Assembly (NCBI RefSeq): GCF_000067205.1
Contig: NC_010170.1
Location: 1,054,001-1,118,000 of the forward strand
Reading direction: 5' to 3'
From: Bordetella petrii
Lineage (GTDB): Bacteria > Pseudomonadota > Gammaproteobacteria > Burkholderiales > Burkholderiaceae_B
DNA: 64,000 nt
Under the pieces are notes generated by a model that was not told the DNA's origin, searched no databases, and was given only the letters and a program-made list of their open reading frames with translations. How positions within the stretch are numbered: the stretch's first letter is position 1; every line of letters begins with the position of its first letter. Made by a program: the position numbers and the translations under genes. Shown in pieces: positions 26,206-34,093 of this stretch.

Positions 26206-26335
26206 GGGCGCTGTGGCGAACCAACCTGCATCGCATTGACCGGCCAGTCACGGCGCCCCACTGAGGCAAAAAACCGGCGCGCGGCTTGGCTTTGTCTCAC
26301 GTGCGATCACTTGGGCGTCAGCACAGTGGACTCCC

Positions 26336-27418
26336 TCACCTAATTTTTGCTATGGACCCGATAATATTTTGGTCAAACTCGTTGAGTTGACTTTCGAGAT
26401 GCAGAAATTTTTTGAAGTTGCTATCGCGGTCGTTCTCGATCAGCGATAGGGTGAGTTCAGCAGGAACGGTGGACACCCCAACATCCCTAGCCCTCATGCC
26501 TATCTTTCGCCGCACCCTATCCACAATGGTCGCTGGCGGTCGATAAAAACTAGGTGTCGATACTCTGCCATTTATCGTCAACCCATAGCCAGCTCCTCTG
26601 CCATCCTGCTCTATAAGATAGGATAATTTTCGACGCCCAAGCGCCGAAACGTGGGCGTGAACTCGGAAGCCGACATGTAGATCGACATCGTTATAGAAGT
26701 CCAGACCGTTTTCTCGATTTTCATATATTCTTCTGAACGGCACAGAAAGGTCTTTTGCTGTTTCCTCGACGCCTGGATTGACACCATGGAGAGCGACCAC
26801 CACCTCGGCCCCCGGAAATAGCTGCTTTAATCCTCGAATCACGACGCAGAAACTATCTTTGAAGATGTTATGGCGGTGCGGATCGGAAACGACGATCCTC
26901 CTGATTGCCCCGTTGACATCGAACCTCGATCCGCTCGAGCCGCTAAAAAAAGCGATATCGCCTGAGAAGCTAGTGTTCGTCAACCCGAGCCGGCGGCATA
27001 TGGTTTGCGTCAGGTAGTCTCTGGTCGTAAAAACACACGCTCGCTTATCCAAGGCCCTGAGCAGGTCTATAGTCTGCTGCGTGAAATTAAAGGCAATCTT
27101 GCTTCCTGCCAGATTTACCGCAGTGCCGGCTGCTATGACGCTGATAGGGATATCACGTTCCAATACCTTGGCTAGAAAAGGATATTCCTTTTCGGCCATG
27201 TTGTCCCGTATCGCCAGGCAAGCGAAAACCACCCCTGCACACCCCTCAAGCAAGGGCTCGACCACGGCCCATTTCTCTTCTCTAAACACGACGTCAAAAG
27301 AAGCCCCTTCCCCCTTCACGTGCTTAATTGCCTTAATCAACGATTGGGTTATCAGGTGGTCGCCAATATTTTTTGATCCATGCTCGGGATAAGTGCTAAC
27401 TATCAGATATCTCTTCAT
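26336..27418 (-). CDS. Polysaccharide pyruvyl transferase family protein
   Basis: 360 aa, minus strand, clearly AT-richer than its neighbours. The N-terminus (YLIVSTYPEHGSKNIGDHLI) carries the GSxNxGD motif of the family (PF04230), and DVDLHVGFRVHAHVSALGRR carries the conserved H-x-R-x-H region. Members add ketal pyruvate to surface glycans. Sited just past the lysis cassette and opposite to it, it looks like lysogenic-conversion cargo that may modify the host envelope. The start is coupled (TAATG) to an upstream 38-codon frame. Confidence 0.8.
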   Translation of the reverse strand: MKRYLIVSTYPEHGSKNIGDHLITQSLIKAIKHVKGEGASFDVVFREEKWAVVEPLLEGCAGVVFACLAIRDNMAEKEYPFLAKVLERDIPISVIAAGTAVNLAGSKIAFNFTQQTIDLLRALDKRACVFTTRDYLTQTICRRLGLTNTSFSGDIAFFSGSSGSRFDVNGAIRRIVVSDPHRHNIFKDSFCVVIRGLKQLFPGAEVVVALHGVNPGVEETAKDLSVPFRRIYENRENGLDFYNDVDLHVGFRVHAHVSALGRRKLSYLIEQDGRGAGYGLTINGRVSTPSFYRPPATIVDRVRRKIGMRARDVGVSTVPAELTLSLIENDRDSNFKKFLHLESQLNEFDQNIIGSIAKIR

Positions 27419-27534
27419 TATGGTCCCTCAGAATGGATCACTCGGGTCTGTGCTGGTAGGCCAAATGCAAGGCACGGTGGCGGCCATTCGCAACCAATTG
27501 TTCCAACATCATAAATGATTTCTTTCCGGTTCAT
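27418..27534 (-). pseudogene. Possible remnant of an FkbM-like methyltransferase
   Basis: 38-codon frame whose stop overlaps the ATG of the pyruvyl transferase gene. It reads MNRKEIIYDVGTIGCEWPP, resembling the start of the SAM-binding motif of FkbM methyltransferases (IYDVG.N.G). Nothing else of such a gene is present. It may be the decayed 5' end of a glycan-modification gene, or a coupling leader peptide. Confidence 0.35.
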
Positions 27535-27616
27535 TCTGTCACATGCAAGGCCGGTCGGCGCGGGTCCCGATACCGAGGTGGGCAAATTGAGCACGCCCAC
27601 GCCTTGCCGACCGGAT

Positions 27617-27916
27617 TCAAGCCCAGGTGATGTACCAGCCCTGGTAATACCGGGCGCCGTCGACTTCCTCGAAGCCACGCACCATCATGGCCCGGTCGGT
27701 AGAGAAGGTCAGCAGCTCAACGTCCATCAAGTCAGGTATGGGCGACGGCAGGGTTACCGCGTCGACCGTGCGCATGACCTTGAAACAGGTCACGTACCGA
27801 CGCTGGTTCTCGCGGTAGATTGAGTACATGGTGACTGGGCCGGGTATGGGCGTCCAATCCCGTTCGCGGAGCTGGCGACCGAGACGGTGAGTGCGGTGGA
27901 CAATACAATCTGGCAT
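27617..27916 (-). CDS. Hypothetical protein, 99 aa
   Basis: Minus-strand gene beginning MPDCIVHRTHRLGRQL, with a compact domain (ENQRRYVTCFKVMRT; VELLTFSTDRAMMVRGFEEV; RYYQGWYITWA). The aromatic C-terminus and lack of membrane segments suggest a small soluble protein. It lies in a block with small genes and the SRAP gene. Not recognised. Confidence 0.5.
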   Translation of the reverse strand: MPDCIVHRTHRLGRQLRERDWTPIPGPVTMYSIYRENQRRYVTCFKVMRTVDAVTLPSPIPDLMDVELLTFSTDRAMMVRGFEEVDGARYYQGWYITWA

Positions 27917-27974
27917 GGCAAAACTACTGGTTGTTTATCCAGTATAGTCGCTTTAGAGTTGGTGCCAGATTCCG

Positions 27975-28208
27975 ATGGAAATCACATTGTCTGGGGTGGC
28001 GCCGATGGATAGTGCATCGACCGAGTGGCGGCAGGGCGACGATTTTTACTGGGCCGGCGCGCCAGGCTGGACGATTTGCAGGGTATGGGTAGATGGCGGC
28101 TACCGCCACGAACTTTGGCACACCCGCGAAGGCGTCGGCCGCCTGGTTGGCACTCGCGCCTCATTCCAGGGCGCAGTGGCGCTGTTTGACCAGCAACCGA
28201 AGGGATAG
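27975..28208 (+). CDS. Hypothetical protein, 77 aa
   Basis: Begins MEITLSGVAPMDSASTEWRQ; contains WAGAPGWTICRVWVDGGYRH. It is divergent from the 99-aa gene across a 58-bp gap and ends 2 bases before the SRAP stop on the opposite strand. No family recognised; coding is plausible from the consistent codon bias and amino-acid make-up. Confidence 0.45.
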   Translation: MEITLSGVAPMDSASTEWRQGDDFYWAGAPGWTICRVWVDGGYRHELWHTREGVGRLVGTRASFQGAVALFDQQPKG

Positions 28209-28210
28209 GG

Positions 28211-28876
28211 CTACTTCGGCTCCGGGGTCGCCACCAGCGCGTCGGCCGGGTAGGGCACCAGGAAATCCCGGGATTCATCAGGGCCGGCCGTCAACCAGTC
28301 GCCGTAGGCGCCATCGGGCAGGATGACCACCATTCGCTTCTCTTCGCCGGTGCGGTGGTATTCCTTGAACAGCGGGTGCGCGTCGGCGTTGATGGTCAGC
28401 ATGGTGTAGCTGATCTGCCAGTTGCCGGCGGCATCCTTGTAGCGGTCCCACAGGCCGGCGATGCCCAGCGGCGCGCCGTCGGCCCGGGCGAAGCGCGTGG
28501 GCACGACCTTACCGGAGCGCCGGTCGGGCTCGTAGATCGCCTCGGCCGGCACGATGCAGTGCTGCCCGCGGCGCCAAGCGTTGCCGAACGTGAAGGACTT
28601 GGCGGCGGTTTCTGACCTGGCGTTGAACGTCGACAGTTTCTCAGCCCTGGCCAAGCCTTCTGGGCGCGTCATGCCCGAAATCAACCCCCAGCGCCCGATC
28701 TCCACCTCCCGCTCTGGGACGGCCTCATCCCCGGAATCCCATTCGGGCGGTCTTCTGACGAACTCCCCAAGGCGGCGCGGCCACATGTCCCAGTTTGGCG
28801 GCAGAGGAATGCCCCGGGTGCGGAAGTACTTCTCCAGCTGCTCGCGCTTTTTGATGCCTTGGTAGTGGCTGCACAT
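28211..28876 (-). CDS. SOS response-associated peptidase family protein (SRAP/YedK/HMCES)
   Basis: 221 aa. Start at 28876 is chosen because the catalytic Cys must be residue 2 after Met removal (MCSHYQGIKK). Other active-site elements: Asn in LSTFNARSET, Glu in HCIVPAEAIYEP, and a His-rich ADAHPLFKEYHRTGEEKRM. SRAP proteins form a covalent crosslink with abasic sites in single-stranded DNA and protect them. They are common next to prophage ends. Confidence 0.9.
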   Translation of the reverse strand: MCSHYQGIKKREQLEKYFRTRGIPLPPNWDMWPRRLGEFVRRPPEWDSGDEAVPEREVEIGRWGLISGMTRPEGLARAEKLSTFNARSETAAKSFTFGNAWRRGQHCIVPAEAIYEPDRRSGKVVPTRFARADGAPLGIAGLWDRYKDAAGNWQISYTMLTINADAHPLFKEYHRTGEEKRMVVILPDGAYGDWLTAGPDESRDFLVPYPADALVATPEPK

Positions 28877-28898
28877 GCCAATCATCCTGGCTAGGAAC

Positions 28899-29459
28899 TT
28901 AATTATCGCCCTTCCGCTTACTTTCCCAAATTTTTTGCAGCCGATCGGATAGCGACTTCTCTACACGAACTTTATATTGCTGGCCAACGGATGTGCCAAA
29001 AACGAAGTTCAGTCTTTCGAAATTAGCGGAATTTTCGGTGCCAGTGAACTTCTCCACCATCGAAGCCCACTGTTCAAATGGATGGCACCACCGAGCCTCT
29101 GCCCCATCGTCAAGCACAACGGGCAGTGAGCTGGACAAACCATCGGCCTGATCGGTCATCTGGACGAAGTTCTTTTTACGTCGCCAACCGGTCACGTACT
29201 CCCATCCGATGAACGTGACCTTTGCAGGACGGCGCCCGGTGTTTATTACCTCGAGCATGAGCATTTCCTGATGCTGCCGTACGCCGGGCGTCACGATTAT
29301 CCTGATCCCCGCACGTCCCTTCAGGTCTAGCCGGTCGGGACGCCTAGCGAGCCACAAAGAGGCTAACACTGCCGAAAAAGTAGCAAGCACCCCGAGACAA
29401 TTGGCTACAGCGCTAACAATCTCCCATCCGTCTTTGTCGACTCCCAGAAATGTTGGCAT
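28899..29459 (-). CDS. Membrane-anchored hypothetical protein, 186 aa
   Basis: N-terminal hydrophobic helix (VSAVANCLGVLATFSAVLASLW) followed by a soluble beta-rich domain (RIIVTPGVRQHQEMLMLEVI; RRPAKVTFIGWEYVTGW). Single-pass topology with a cytoplasmic Ig-like domain resembles small orphan genes in defence or exclusion cargo. No catalytic motif. It lies between the SRAP gene and tRNA-Cys and is moderately AT-rich. Confidence 0.6.
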   Translation of the reverse strand: MPTFLGVDKDGWEIVSAVANCLGVLATFSAVLASLWLARRPDRLDLKGRAGIRIIVTPGVRQHQEMLMLEVINTGRRPAKVTFIGWEYVTGWRRKKNFVQMTDQADGLSSSLPVVLDDGAEARWCHPFEQWASMVEKFTGTENSANFERLNFVFGTSVGQQYKVRVEKSLSDRLQKIWESKRKGDN

Positions 29460-29661
29460 TTTTGTACGCCCAGATTCGGAAAGAGTAAGAATACCCGTGC
29501 TTAGCGGACTCCGGGGAGGATTCTGATAGTGCGCATCGGCTAGGCGGCCAGAGAGATGGTGCCATCAGTCATGACGAAAACGAATGGCTTTATCAAGCCT
29601 GGGCCGCAGGGGCAGCAAGGTTCCGGTAGGTCGAATGGCAGATTTTCCCCACACCCGAGGC

Positions 29662-29694
29662 AAAAAAGAAAAGGCCCCCATCGCTGAGAGCCTT
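29662..29694 (-). terminator. Terminator downstream of tRNA-Cys
   Basis: Read on the minus strand: stem AAGGC/GCCTT with a 14-base loop and a T-rich tract (29662-29670), starting 9 bases after the tRNA. Confidence 0.7.
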
Positions 29695-29702
29695 GTCTTT
29701 GC

Positions 29703-29776
29703 TGGAGGCGCAAGCCGGAATCGAACCGACGTACACGGATTTGCAATCCGCTGCATAACCACTCTGCCATTGCGCC
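29703..29776 (-). tRNA. tRNA-Cys(GCA)
   Basis: 74 nt including the encoded CCA. The acceptor stem GGCGCAA pairs with TTGCGCC; the anticodon stem-loop CGGATTGCAAATCCG gives anticodon GCA; the T arm contains GGTTCGATTCC. The 3' end points left, towards the prophage. This gene probably once followed a tRNA-Gly gene, which has been pushed away by the ICE. Confidence 0.97.
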
Positions 29777-29916
29777 AGGGGCGTGTTCTGCCAAGCCCGC
29801 CATTGTACAGGAATTGGAGCGCTCGTGTCTGGTGTCCGGGTTGCCAGTTTGAAGGTAGCCGCCAGCATTCCAGATGCGCTGAGTATGTTTGCGGCCCACC
29901 CGACTTCGGTTTGCCC

Positions 29917-29950
29917 AATAAAAAAAGCCCCAGTGCTGGAGCTTTTTTGC
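29917..29950. terminator. Bidirectional terminator-like hairpin between tRNA-Cys and the ICE end
   Basis: A near-perfect palindrome with an A-run on the left arm and TTTTTT on the right (stem AAAAAAGC/GCTTTTTT, one mismatch inside). It could end transcription in either direction. Confidence 0.6.
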
Positions 29951-29988
29951 TGCCGGCAACTGGATGTCCGGTGCCTGCATGCTGAACC

Positions 29989-30005
29989 TGGAGCGGGAGA
30001 CGAGT
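29989..30005 (-). other. ICE attachment-site end (3' end of tRNA-Gly)
   Basis: Minus strand reads ACTCGTCTCCCGCTCCA, the 3' end of a tRNA-Gly(GCC) gene with CCA and no tRNA body before it. ICEclc and PAGI-2 integrate into the last 18 bases of tRNA-Gly, leaving such a copy at the distal end. No further tRNA sequence is seen to its right. Confidence 0.8.
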
Positions 30006-30241
30006 CATGCACTAGAGCGCTAAGTCTCTGTTTCCCAATCACTTTCTTCACTGTGGTAACCAGCGAAGACCTTAATTATAGCCTCATTCTGGCCCCTCGA
30101 CAACAATCGCTGTCCAGTAATTTCCATCGAAGTCTATCGACCGCTTGTTTCCCCTATCGCAGCAGCCTCCGAAGCGGTCGGGCGGAACGAAGTCCTTGGC
30201 TCGCAAGCTAAGGCCATCTCGCGAGCGAGACGCATTGGCTA

Positions 30242-30812
30242 TCAGATCACCGCCTGCTGGATGCGCCGGCTCAGAGCCTCGGCGCTCTCCTTACGCTCGC
30301 TGTAGCGATCCACGAGGTACGGCGCCGCATCGCGCGTGAGCAGCGTGAACTTCATCAATTCCTCCATCACGTCCACGATGCGGTCATAGTAGGCCGAAGG
30401 CATCATGGGCCCGGCTTTGTCGAACTCTTGCCAAGCCTTGGCGACAGAGGATTGGTTGGGGATGGTCAGCATGCGCATCCAGCGGCCCAGCACGCGCATC
30501 TGGTTCACGGCATTGAAGGACTGTGAGCCGCCCGAGACCTGCATCACCGCCAGCGTCTTGCCTTGGGTCGGGCGCACCGCGCCGACGGACAGCGGAATCC
30601 AGTCGATTTGGGTCTTCATCAGGCCAGTCATGGCGTGGCGCTCGGGCGAACTCCACACCATGCCCTCGGCCCACTGCGCCAGTTCATGCAATTCCTTGAC
30701 CTTGGGATGGTCGGCGGGCGCGTCATCCACCAGTGGCAGGCCAGATGGGTTGAACATGCGCGTCTCGCCACCGAGCGCACGCAGAATACGCGCCGCTTCC
30801 TCCCGGCCAGGC
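30242..30812 (-). pseudogene. arsH: arsH, N-terminally truncated
   Basis: About 190 residues of ArsH, an NADPH-dependent FMN reductase/organoarsenical oxidase, from EEAARILRALGGETRMFNP to the C-terminus (SERKESAEALSRR). PERHAMTGLMKTQIDW and GKTLAVMQVSGGSQSFNAVN are family hallmarks. The N-terminal region with the FMN-phosphate loop (usually LYGSLRERSYSR) is missing; at about 30.80-30.81 kb the homology switches to a dsbD-like gene. The frame is open 59 bases further, but those residues are not ArsH. Confidence 0.85.
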
Positions 30813-31062
30813 GCCAGCGCAAGTAGGTGGCGAGGCCGGAGTCCCCGGGGTTCTTCCAGTAGGTGTGCCAATCCTTGCTGTGCGTCAGCGAGAGGCCGAG
30901 CCAGGCAGGCTTGCCGGGCGCGATGCCTTCGGGTGCGTAAGCCTGCAGTTCCGCGCGAACCTCTTTGGTCTGGACGGCGGCGCCTTCGGCCATGGCGAAG
31001 GCGGTGGCCAGCGCGGGAATAAGAAACGCGAGGGACGCCGCAAGGCGGCGAAGGACTTGCAT
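30800..31062 (-). pseudogene. DsbD-like N-terminal fragment joined to arsH
   Basis: From ATG 31062 the product has a signal peptide (RLAASLAFLIPALATAFAMA) and the start of the periplasmic domain of a DsbD-family thiol:disulfide reductase (LTHSKDWHTYWKNPGDSGL). After YLRWRLA the homology stops and the sequence turns into arsH in another frame. The membrane and thioredoxin domains are gone. It was probably the third gene of the MerR-regulated operon. Confidence 0.7.
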
Positions 31063-31100
31063 GAATGACCTTTGCGTTAACTGTGTGAATCTGGGGCGGG

Positions 31101-31469
31101 TCAAGCGCAGCCGCAGGAGGCTGCGCCGCAGCCGCTCTTCATCGGCGCCGCGCCACGAAAATGGTCGAACAGCGTTTGCGTGAATGTGTCCTGGTCGTCT
31201 GCAGCGGTGATCGTGAGTTCGACATCGTGCGGGCCAGGGCGAAGCCGGAAGTCGAGGAAGCCACAGCAATCCCTTTCTGCGCTAACCAGGTCCGTCAATT
31301 CCGCCTCGGCCGCCGTGGCGTACCGCAATCGAAGCGACAGGCCGTCCTGCTCTTGACCCAGCAGATGCTGATCTGCCAACCGTTGAATCCGAGTCAGGCG
31401 CTGTTGGAGGATGCGGCGGGAGAGCAGGCAGGTGTCTGCTGCTTGAGCCAGAGCGTTGTGGCCGTTCAC
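31101..31469 (-). CDS. Small Cys-containing putative metal-binding protein
   Basis: 122 aa from GTG 31469, overlapping the upstream gene by 4 bases. The N-terminal part is helical; the central ERDCCGFLDFRLRPGP has a vicinal Cys pair, and the C-terminus ends KSGCGAASCGCA. Cysteine-rich termini point to soft-metal binding (Hg, As, Cd). Found with a MerT-like membrane protein under a MerR-type promoter. Function not known. Confidence 0.6.
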   Translation of the reverse strand: MNGHNALAQAADTCLLSRRILQQRLTRIQRLADQHLLGQEQDGLSLRLRYATAAEAELTDLVSAERDCCGFLDFRLRPGPHDVELTITAADDQDTFTQTLFDHFRGAAPMKSGCGAASCGCA

Positions 31470-31786
31470 TGGCTCACCCCGCCTCGCGGCCCACAGCCGC
31501 AGCCACACGCTGCCTCGGCCTTCGGCAGCGCCGGGCTCGCTGGGCTTGCGCACGTAGAAGTCCGGCGCCTGCGCACCAGCCAGAAAGCCGCCGTCGCCAA
31601 CGCGGTGGTGGCGACCCCCACGCCAATGGCGACAACCCGGTTATCTGTGCCGAGCAGGCCTTGCCAGTCGAAGGCCGTGAGGCCTGTGGCTGAGAGGCCG
31701 GCGAGCACTGGCAAGGCCAGGGGAATGGCACAGCACGCGGCGCAGGCGCCGGCGAGGCCAAAGACCGCTAAGAGAGGGCGTTTCAT
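31466..31786 (-). CDS. Small MerT/MerC-like membrane protein
   Basis: 106 aa. Helix 1 contains a vicinal Cys pair (FGLAGACAACCAIPLALPVL), helix 2 VVAIGVGVATTALATAAFWL, and the C-terminus is Cys-rich (ACGCGCGPRG). Paired Cys in the first helix and a Cys-rich tail are typical of mercuric-type import proteins, but similarity to MerT itself is only by layout. First gene behind the MerR-type promoter. Confidence 0.6.
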   Translation of the reverse strand: MKRPLLAVFGLAGACAACCAIPLALPVLAGLSATGLTAFDWQGLLGTDNRVVAIGVGVATTALATAAFWLVRRRRTSTCASPASPALPKAEAACGCGCGPRGGVSQ

Positions 31787-31819
31787 GAATTGTCCTTGCG
31801 TTGAAAAACGGTAAACTGG

Positions 31820-31850
31820 ACTCTAGAACCTCAAGTAACTTGAGATGCAA
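31820..31850 (-). promoter_or_regulatory. MerR-type promoter with 19-bp spacer and SoxR-box-like dyad
   Basis: On the minus strand -35 TTGCAT (31850-31845), 19-bp spacer, -10 TAGAGT (31825-31820). The spacer holds the dyad CTCAAG-TTA-CTTGAG (31830-31844). A 19-bp spacer with a central dyad is how MerR-family activators twist promoters open. It drives the two small metal genes and lies between them and the divergent merR gene. Confidence 0.8.
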
Positions 31851-31859
31851 GGCCTTTGA

Positions 31860-32342
31860 ATGAATAGCCCTACGGAACACTCCTCTTTGACCATTGGTGC
31901 GCTGGCGACGCGCACCGGGCTAAATGTCTCGGCGATCCGCTACTACGAGGAAATCGGCCTGATCCCCGAGGCCCAGCGGCGCCCCAGCGGCCATCGCGTG
32001 TACGGTGCCGATGCCGAGGAACTGCTCACGCTCATCCGACACTGCCGGGACTTCGGCTTCTCGGTGGAGGACACCAAGGCGCTGATCTCACTGGTGTCGA
32101 GCAAGGAGCGCGACTGCGTGGAGGCGCGGGACATCGCGCAGGTCCATCTGGACGCAGTGCGCAGCAAGTTGGCGGAGTTGCAGGCGCTCGAACGCAGCTT
32201 GAGCAAGTTCGTCACTGCCTGCACGGAGCAATGTGCAGGCGGGCCTGCGCCGCGGTGCACGATCCTGCGAGACCTGGGCACGGGTCCCGGGCCACAACCC
32301 CTTGACCCGGCCGAAGTTCGCTCGAGTCGGTGCTGCGGGTGA
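31860..32342 (+). CDS. MerR family transcriptional regulator
   Basis: 160 aa. Winged HTH at residues 8-78 (LTIGALATRTGLNVSAIRYY), long dimer helix, then a metal-binding C-terminus with TACTEQCAGGPAPRC and a final RCCG. Lacks the C-x2-C-x-C-x5-C iron-sulfur motif of SoxR, although the operator resembles a SoxR box. Probably senses a soft metal or arsenic and controls the divergent operon and the permease gene that overlaps its stop. Confidence 0.85.
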   Translation: MNSPTEHSSLTIGALATRTGLNVSAIRYYEEIGLIPEAQRRPSGHRVYGADAEELLTLIRHCRDFGFSVEDTKALISLVSSKERDCVEARDIAQVHLDAVRSKLAELQALERSLSKFVTACTEQCAGGPAPRCTILRDLGTGPGPQPLDPAEVRSSRCCG

Positions 32343-33324
32343 GCGCGGCCTCGATGCGGGAGCTTCTGGAGAGCCGGCAGGTCGTCATCTACTTCTTCAG
32401 CGTTGCTGTTGCGGCAGCGGTGGCGCTCGCCATGCCGGGGACTTCAGCCCTGGAGACTGCGGTGAACCCGGCGCTGGCGCTGATGCTGTATGTGACGTTC
32501 CTGCAGGTGCCGCTGGCGGAACTGGGTCATGCGTTGCGGCAGGGGCGTTTCCTCGTCGCGTTGCTGGTGACGAACTTCGTGGCCATCCCGGTGTTGGTCG
32601 CGGTGTTGGCTCGTCTCCTTCCCGTCGATCCGATGGTGCAACTGGGCGTCTTGCTTGTGCTGCTCACGCCCTGTATCGACTATGTCGTGACCTTCTCTCA
32701 CTTGGGGCGTGCCGACGCGCGTCTGCTGCTGGCCGCCACGCCGGTCCTGCTCATCCTGCAGATGTTGTTGCTGCCCGGCTATCTTTGGGTCCTGCTGGGG
32801 AAGGAGGCAGTAGGCCTAGTTCAGTTCGGGCCGTTCATGCACGCCTTCGCGTGGCTGATTGCTCTGCCGCTTCTGTTGGCCGGCGCTACGCAGGCGTGGG
32901 CGGTGCGCACCCATTCGGAGCCAGCGTCGCAACGGTGCTGGGGCTCCTGCCGGTTCCGGCAACCGCGCTGGTTCTCTTCATCGTCATCGCATCAGTAGTG
33001 CCGCAGTTGGGATCTGCGACCGATGCCGCACTGCAGGTGTTGCCGGTCTATGTTGCCTTCGCGATCGCGGCTCCTGTCCTTGGATGGATGATTGCGCGAG
33101 TATTCGGCGCCGAAGCCGCGGCAGGACGCGCTGTGGCCTTCAGCGCTGGGACTCGTAATTCGCTCGTCGTCTTGCCATTGGCGCTTGCGGTGCCGGGGGC
33201 AATTCCTGTCTTGCCGGCAGTCATCGTGACTCAGACTCTCGTCGAGCTGTTGAGCGAGCTGATCTACATACGCTTGATTCCCCGTTGGGGACAGAGCGGG
33301 GCGATCAACTCGGCGCGCAATTGA
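32339..33324 (+). pseudogene. Arsenic-resistance permease (ACR3/bile-acid-symporter fold), frameshifted
   Basis: GTG 32339 overlaps the merR stop. The first part (to about 32.91 kb) codes for six or so membrane helices (VNPALALMLYVTFLQVPLAE; LLVLLTPCIDYVVTFSHLG). Near 32.90-32.93 kb the homology jumps to the -1 frame (VATVLGLLPVPATALVLFIV ... LIYIRLIPRWG) and runs to 33324. A single indel explains it. Without suppression the protein would be cut after about 200 residues with a wrong C-terminus. Confidence 0.75.
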
Positions 33325-33388
33325 TCAGATGGCTGTTGCTATCTGTGGATTGGAGTCAAGGAGGACAATTGCCAACGTGACCTAAGCC

Positions 33389-34093
33389 ATGCACCCGGCA
33401 GACCAGTTCGAGGCCTTCGCCGCACTGGTGGCCGAAGGCCGGCCCATCGAGGACATTGCGGCGGATTTCAGCGTCACGCCACTGGTGGTGCAGCGCCGCT
33501 TGAAGCTGGCGAACGTCTCGCCCCGCCTCATGGCCGACTATCGCGCCGATGCCGTGAGTCTTGACCAGTTGATGGCCCTTGCCATCACAGACGACCACGC
33601 CGCGCAGGAAAGCGCGTTCTACGATGCCCCGCAGTGGCAGCGCCACCCCTCGCACTTGCGCGAACGCCTCACCGAGCGCGAAATCGACGCTTACCGCCAT
33701 CCGCTGGTGCGCTTCGTCGGCCTGGACAGCTACGAGGCCGCAGGCGGTGGCGTGCGCCGTGACCTGTTCGCGGAGGGTGACGCGGGCGTGTATCTGACCG
33801 ATGCCGCGCTGCTGGAACGGCTGGTGCAGGAGAAACTGGCGAGCATCGCCGCCACTGTCCGCGCCGAGGGTTGGGCATGGGTGGATGCCACGCCGGGCGT
33901 GACCCATGCCGACCTGCACGCTTTCCAGCGTGCGCCGAGGGAGCGCCGCGAGCCCAACAAGCGCGAAGCGCAGCGCATCGAGAAGCTGCAAGCCAAGCTG
34001 CACGAACTGGCCGAAGCCGTGGATGCTGCACTCAAAGCCGAGGACGAGGACAAGCTGTGCGCCGAGGCCGTGCCAAGCCACCACGGCCAGTGA
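33389..34093 (+). pseudogene. Plasmid-type ParB fragment
   Basis: 234-codon frame starting in mid-domain: HPADQFEAFAALVAEGRPIE, then the HTH IAADFSVTPLVVQRRLKLAN of large plasmid ParB-like proteins. The N-terminal ParB nuclease/CTPase domain and the C-terminal part are absent, and the frame runs straight into a transposase fragment. A stray piece of plasmid DNA within the ICE cargo. Confidence 0.75.

Larger units (their letters stand above)
1..26335. mobile_element. Myovirus-type prophage, right-hand part (left end outside window)
   Basis: A continuous rightward array of replication, packaging, head, contractile tail, fibre and lysis genes runs from the first base to Rz1 at 26.2 kb. DUF3383 sheath, tube, Gp138 spike, gp25-like wedge and J-like baseplate genes show a contractile tail. 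No integrase or repressor is present, so the left end lies outside. The right boundary is not proven: it could be soon after Rz1 or at the 3' end of tRNA-Cys (29703). All structural ORFs look intact except the normal frameshift in the tail chaperone, so the phage could be functional. Confidence 0.9.

Noticed and set aside
31860..32342. Calling the MerR protein SoxR because of its operator
   Set aside because: The Cys spacing in the C-terminus (C-x3-C-x7-C) does not fit the SoxR iron-sulfur motif.
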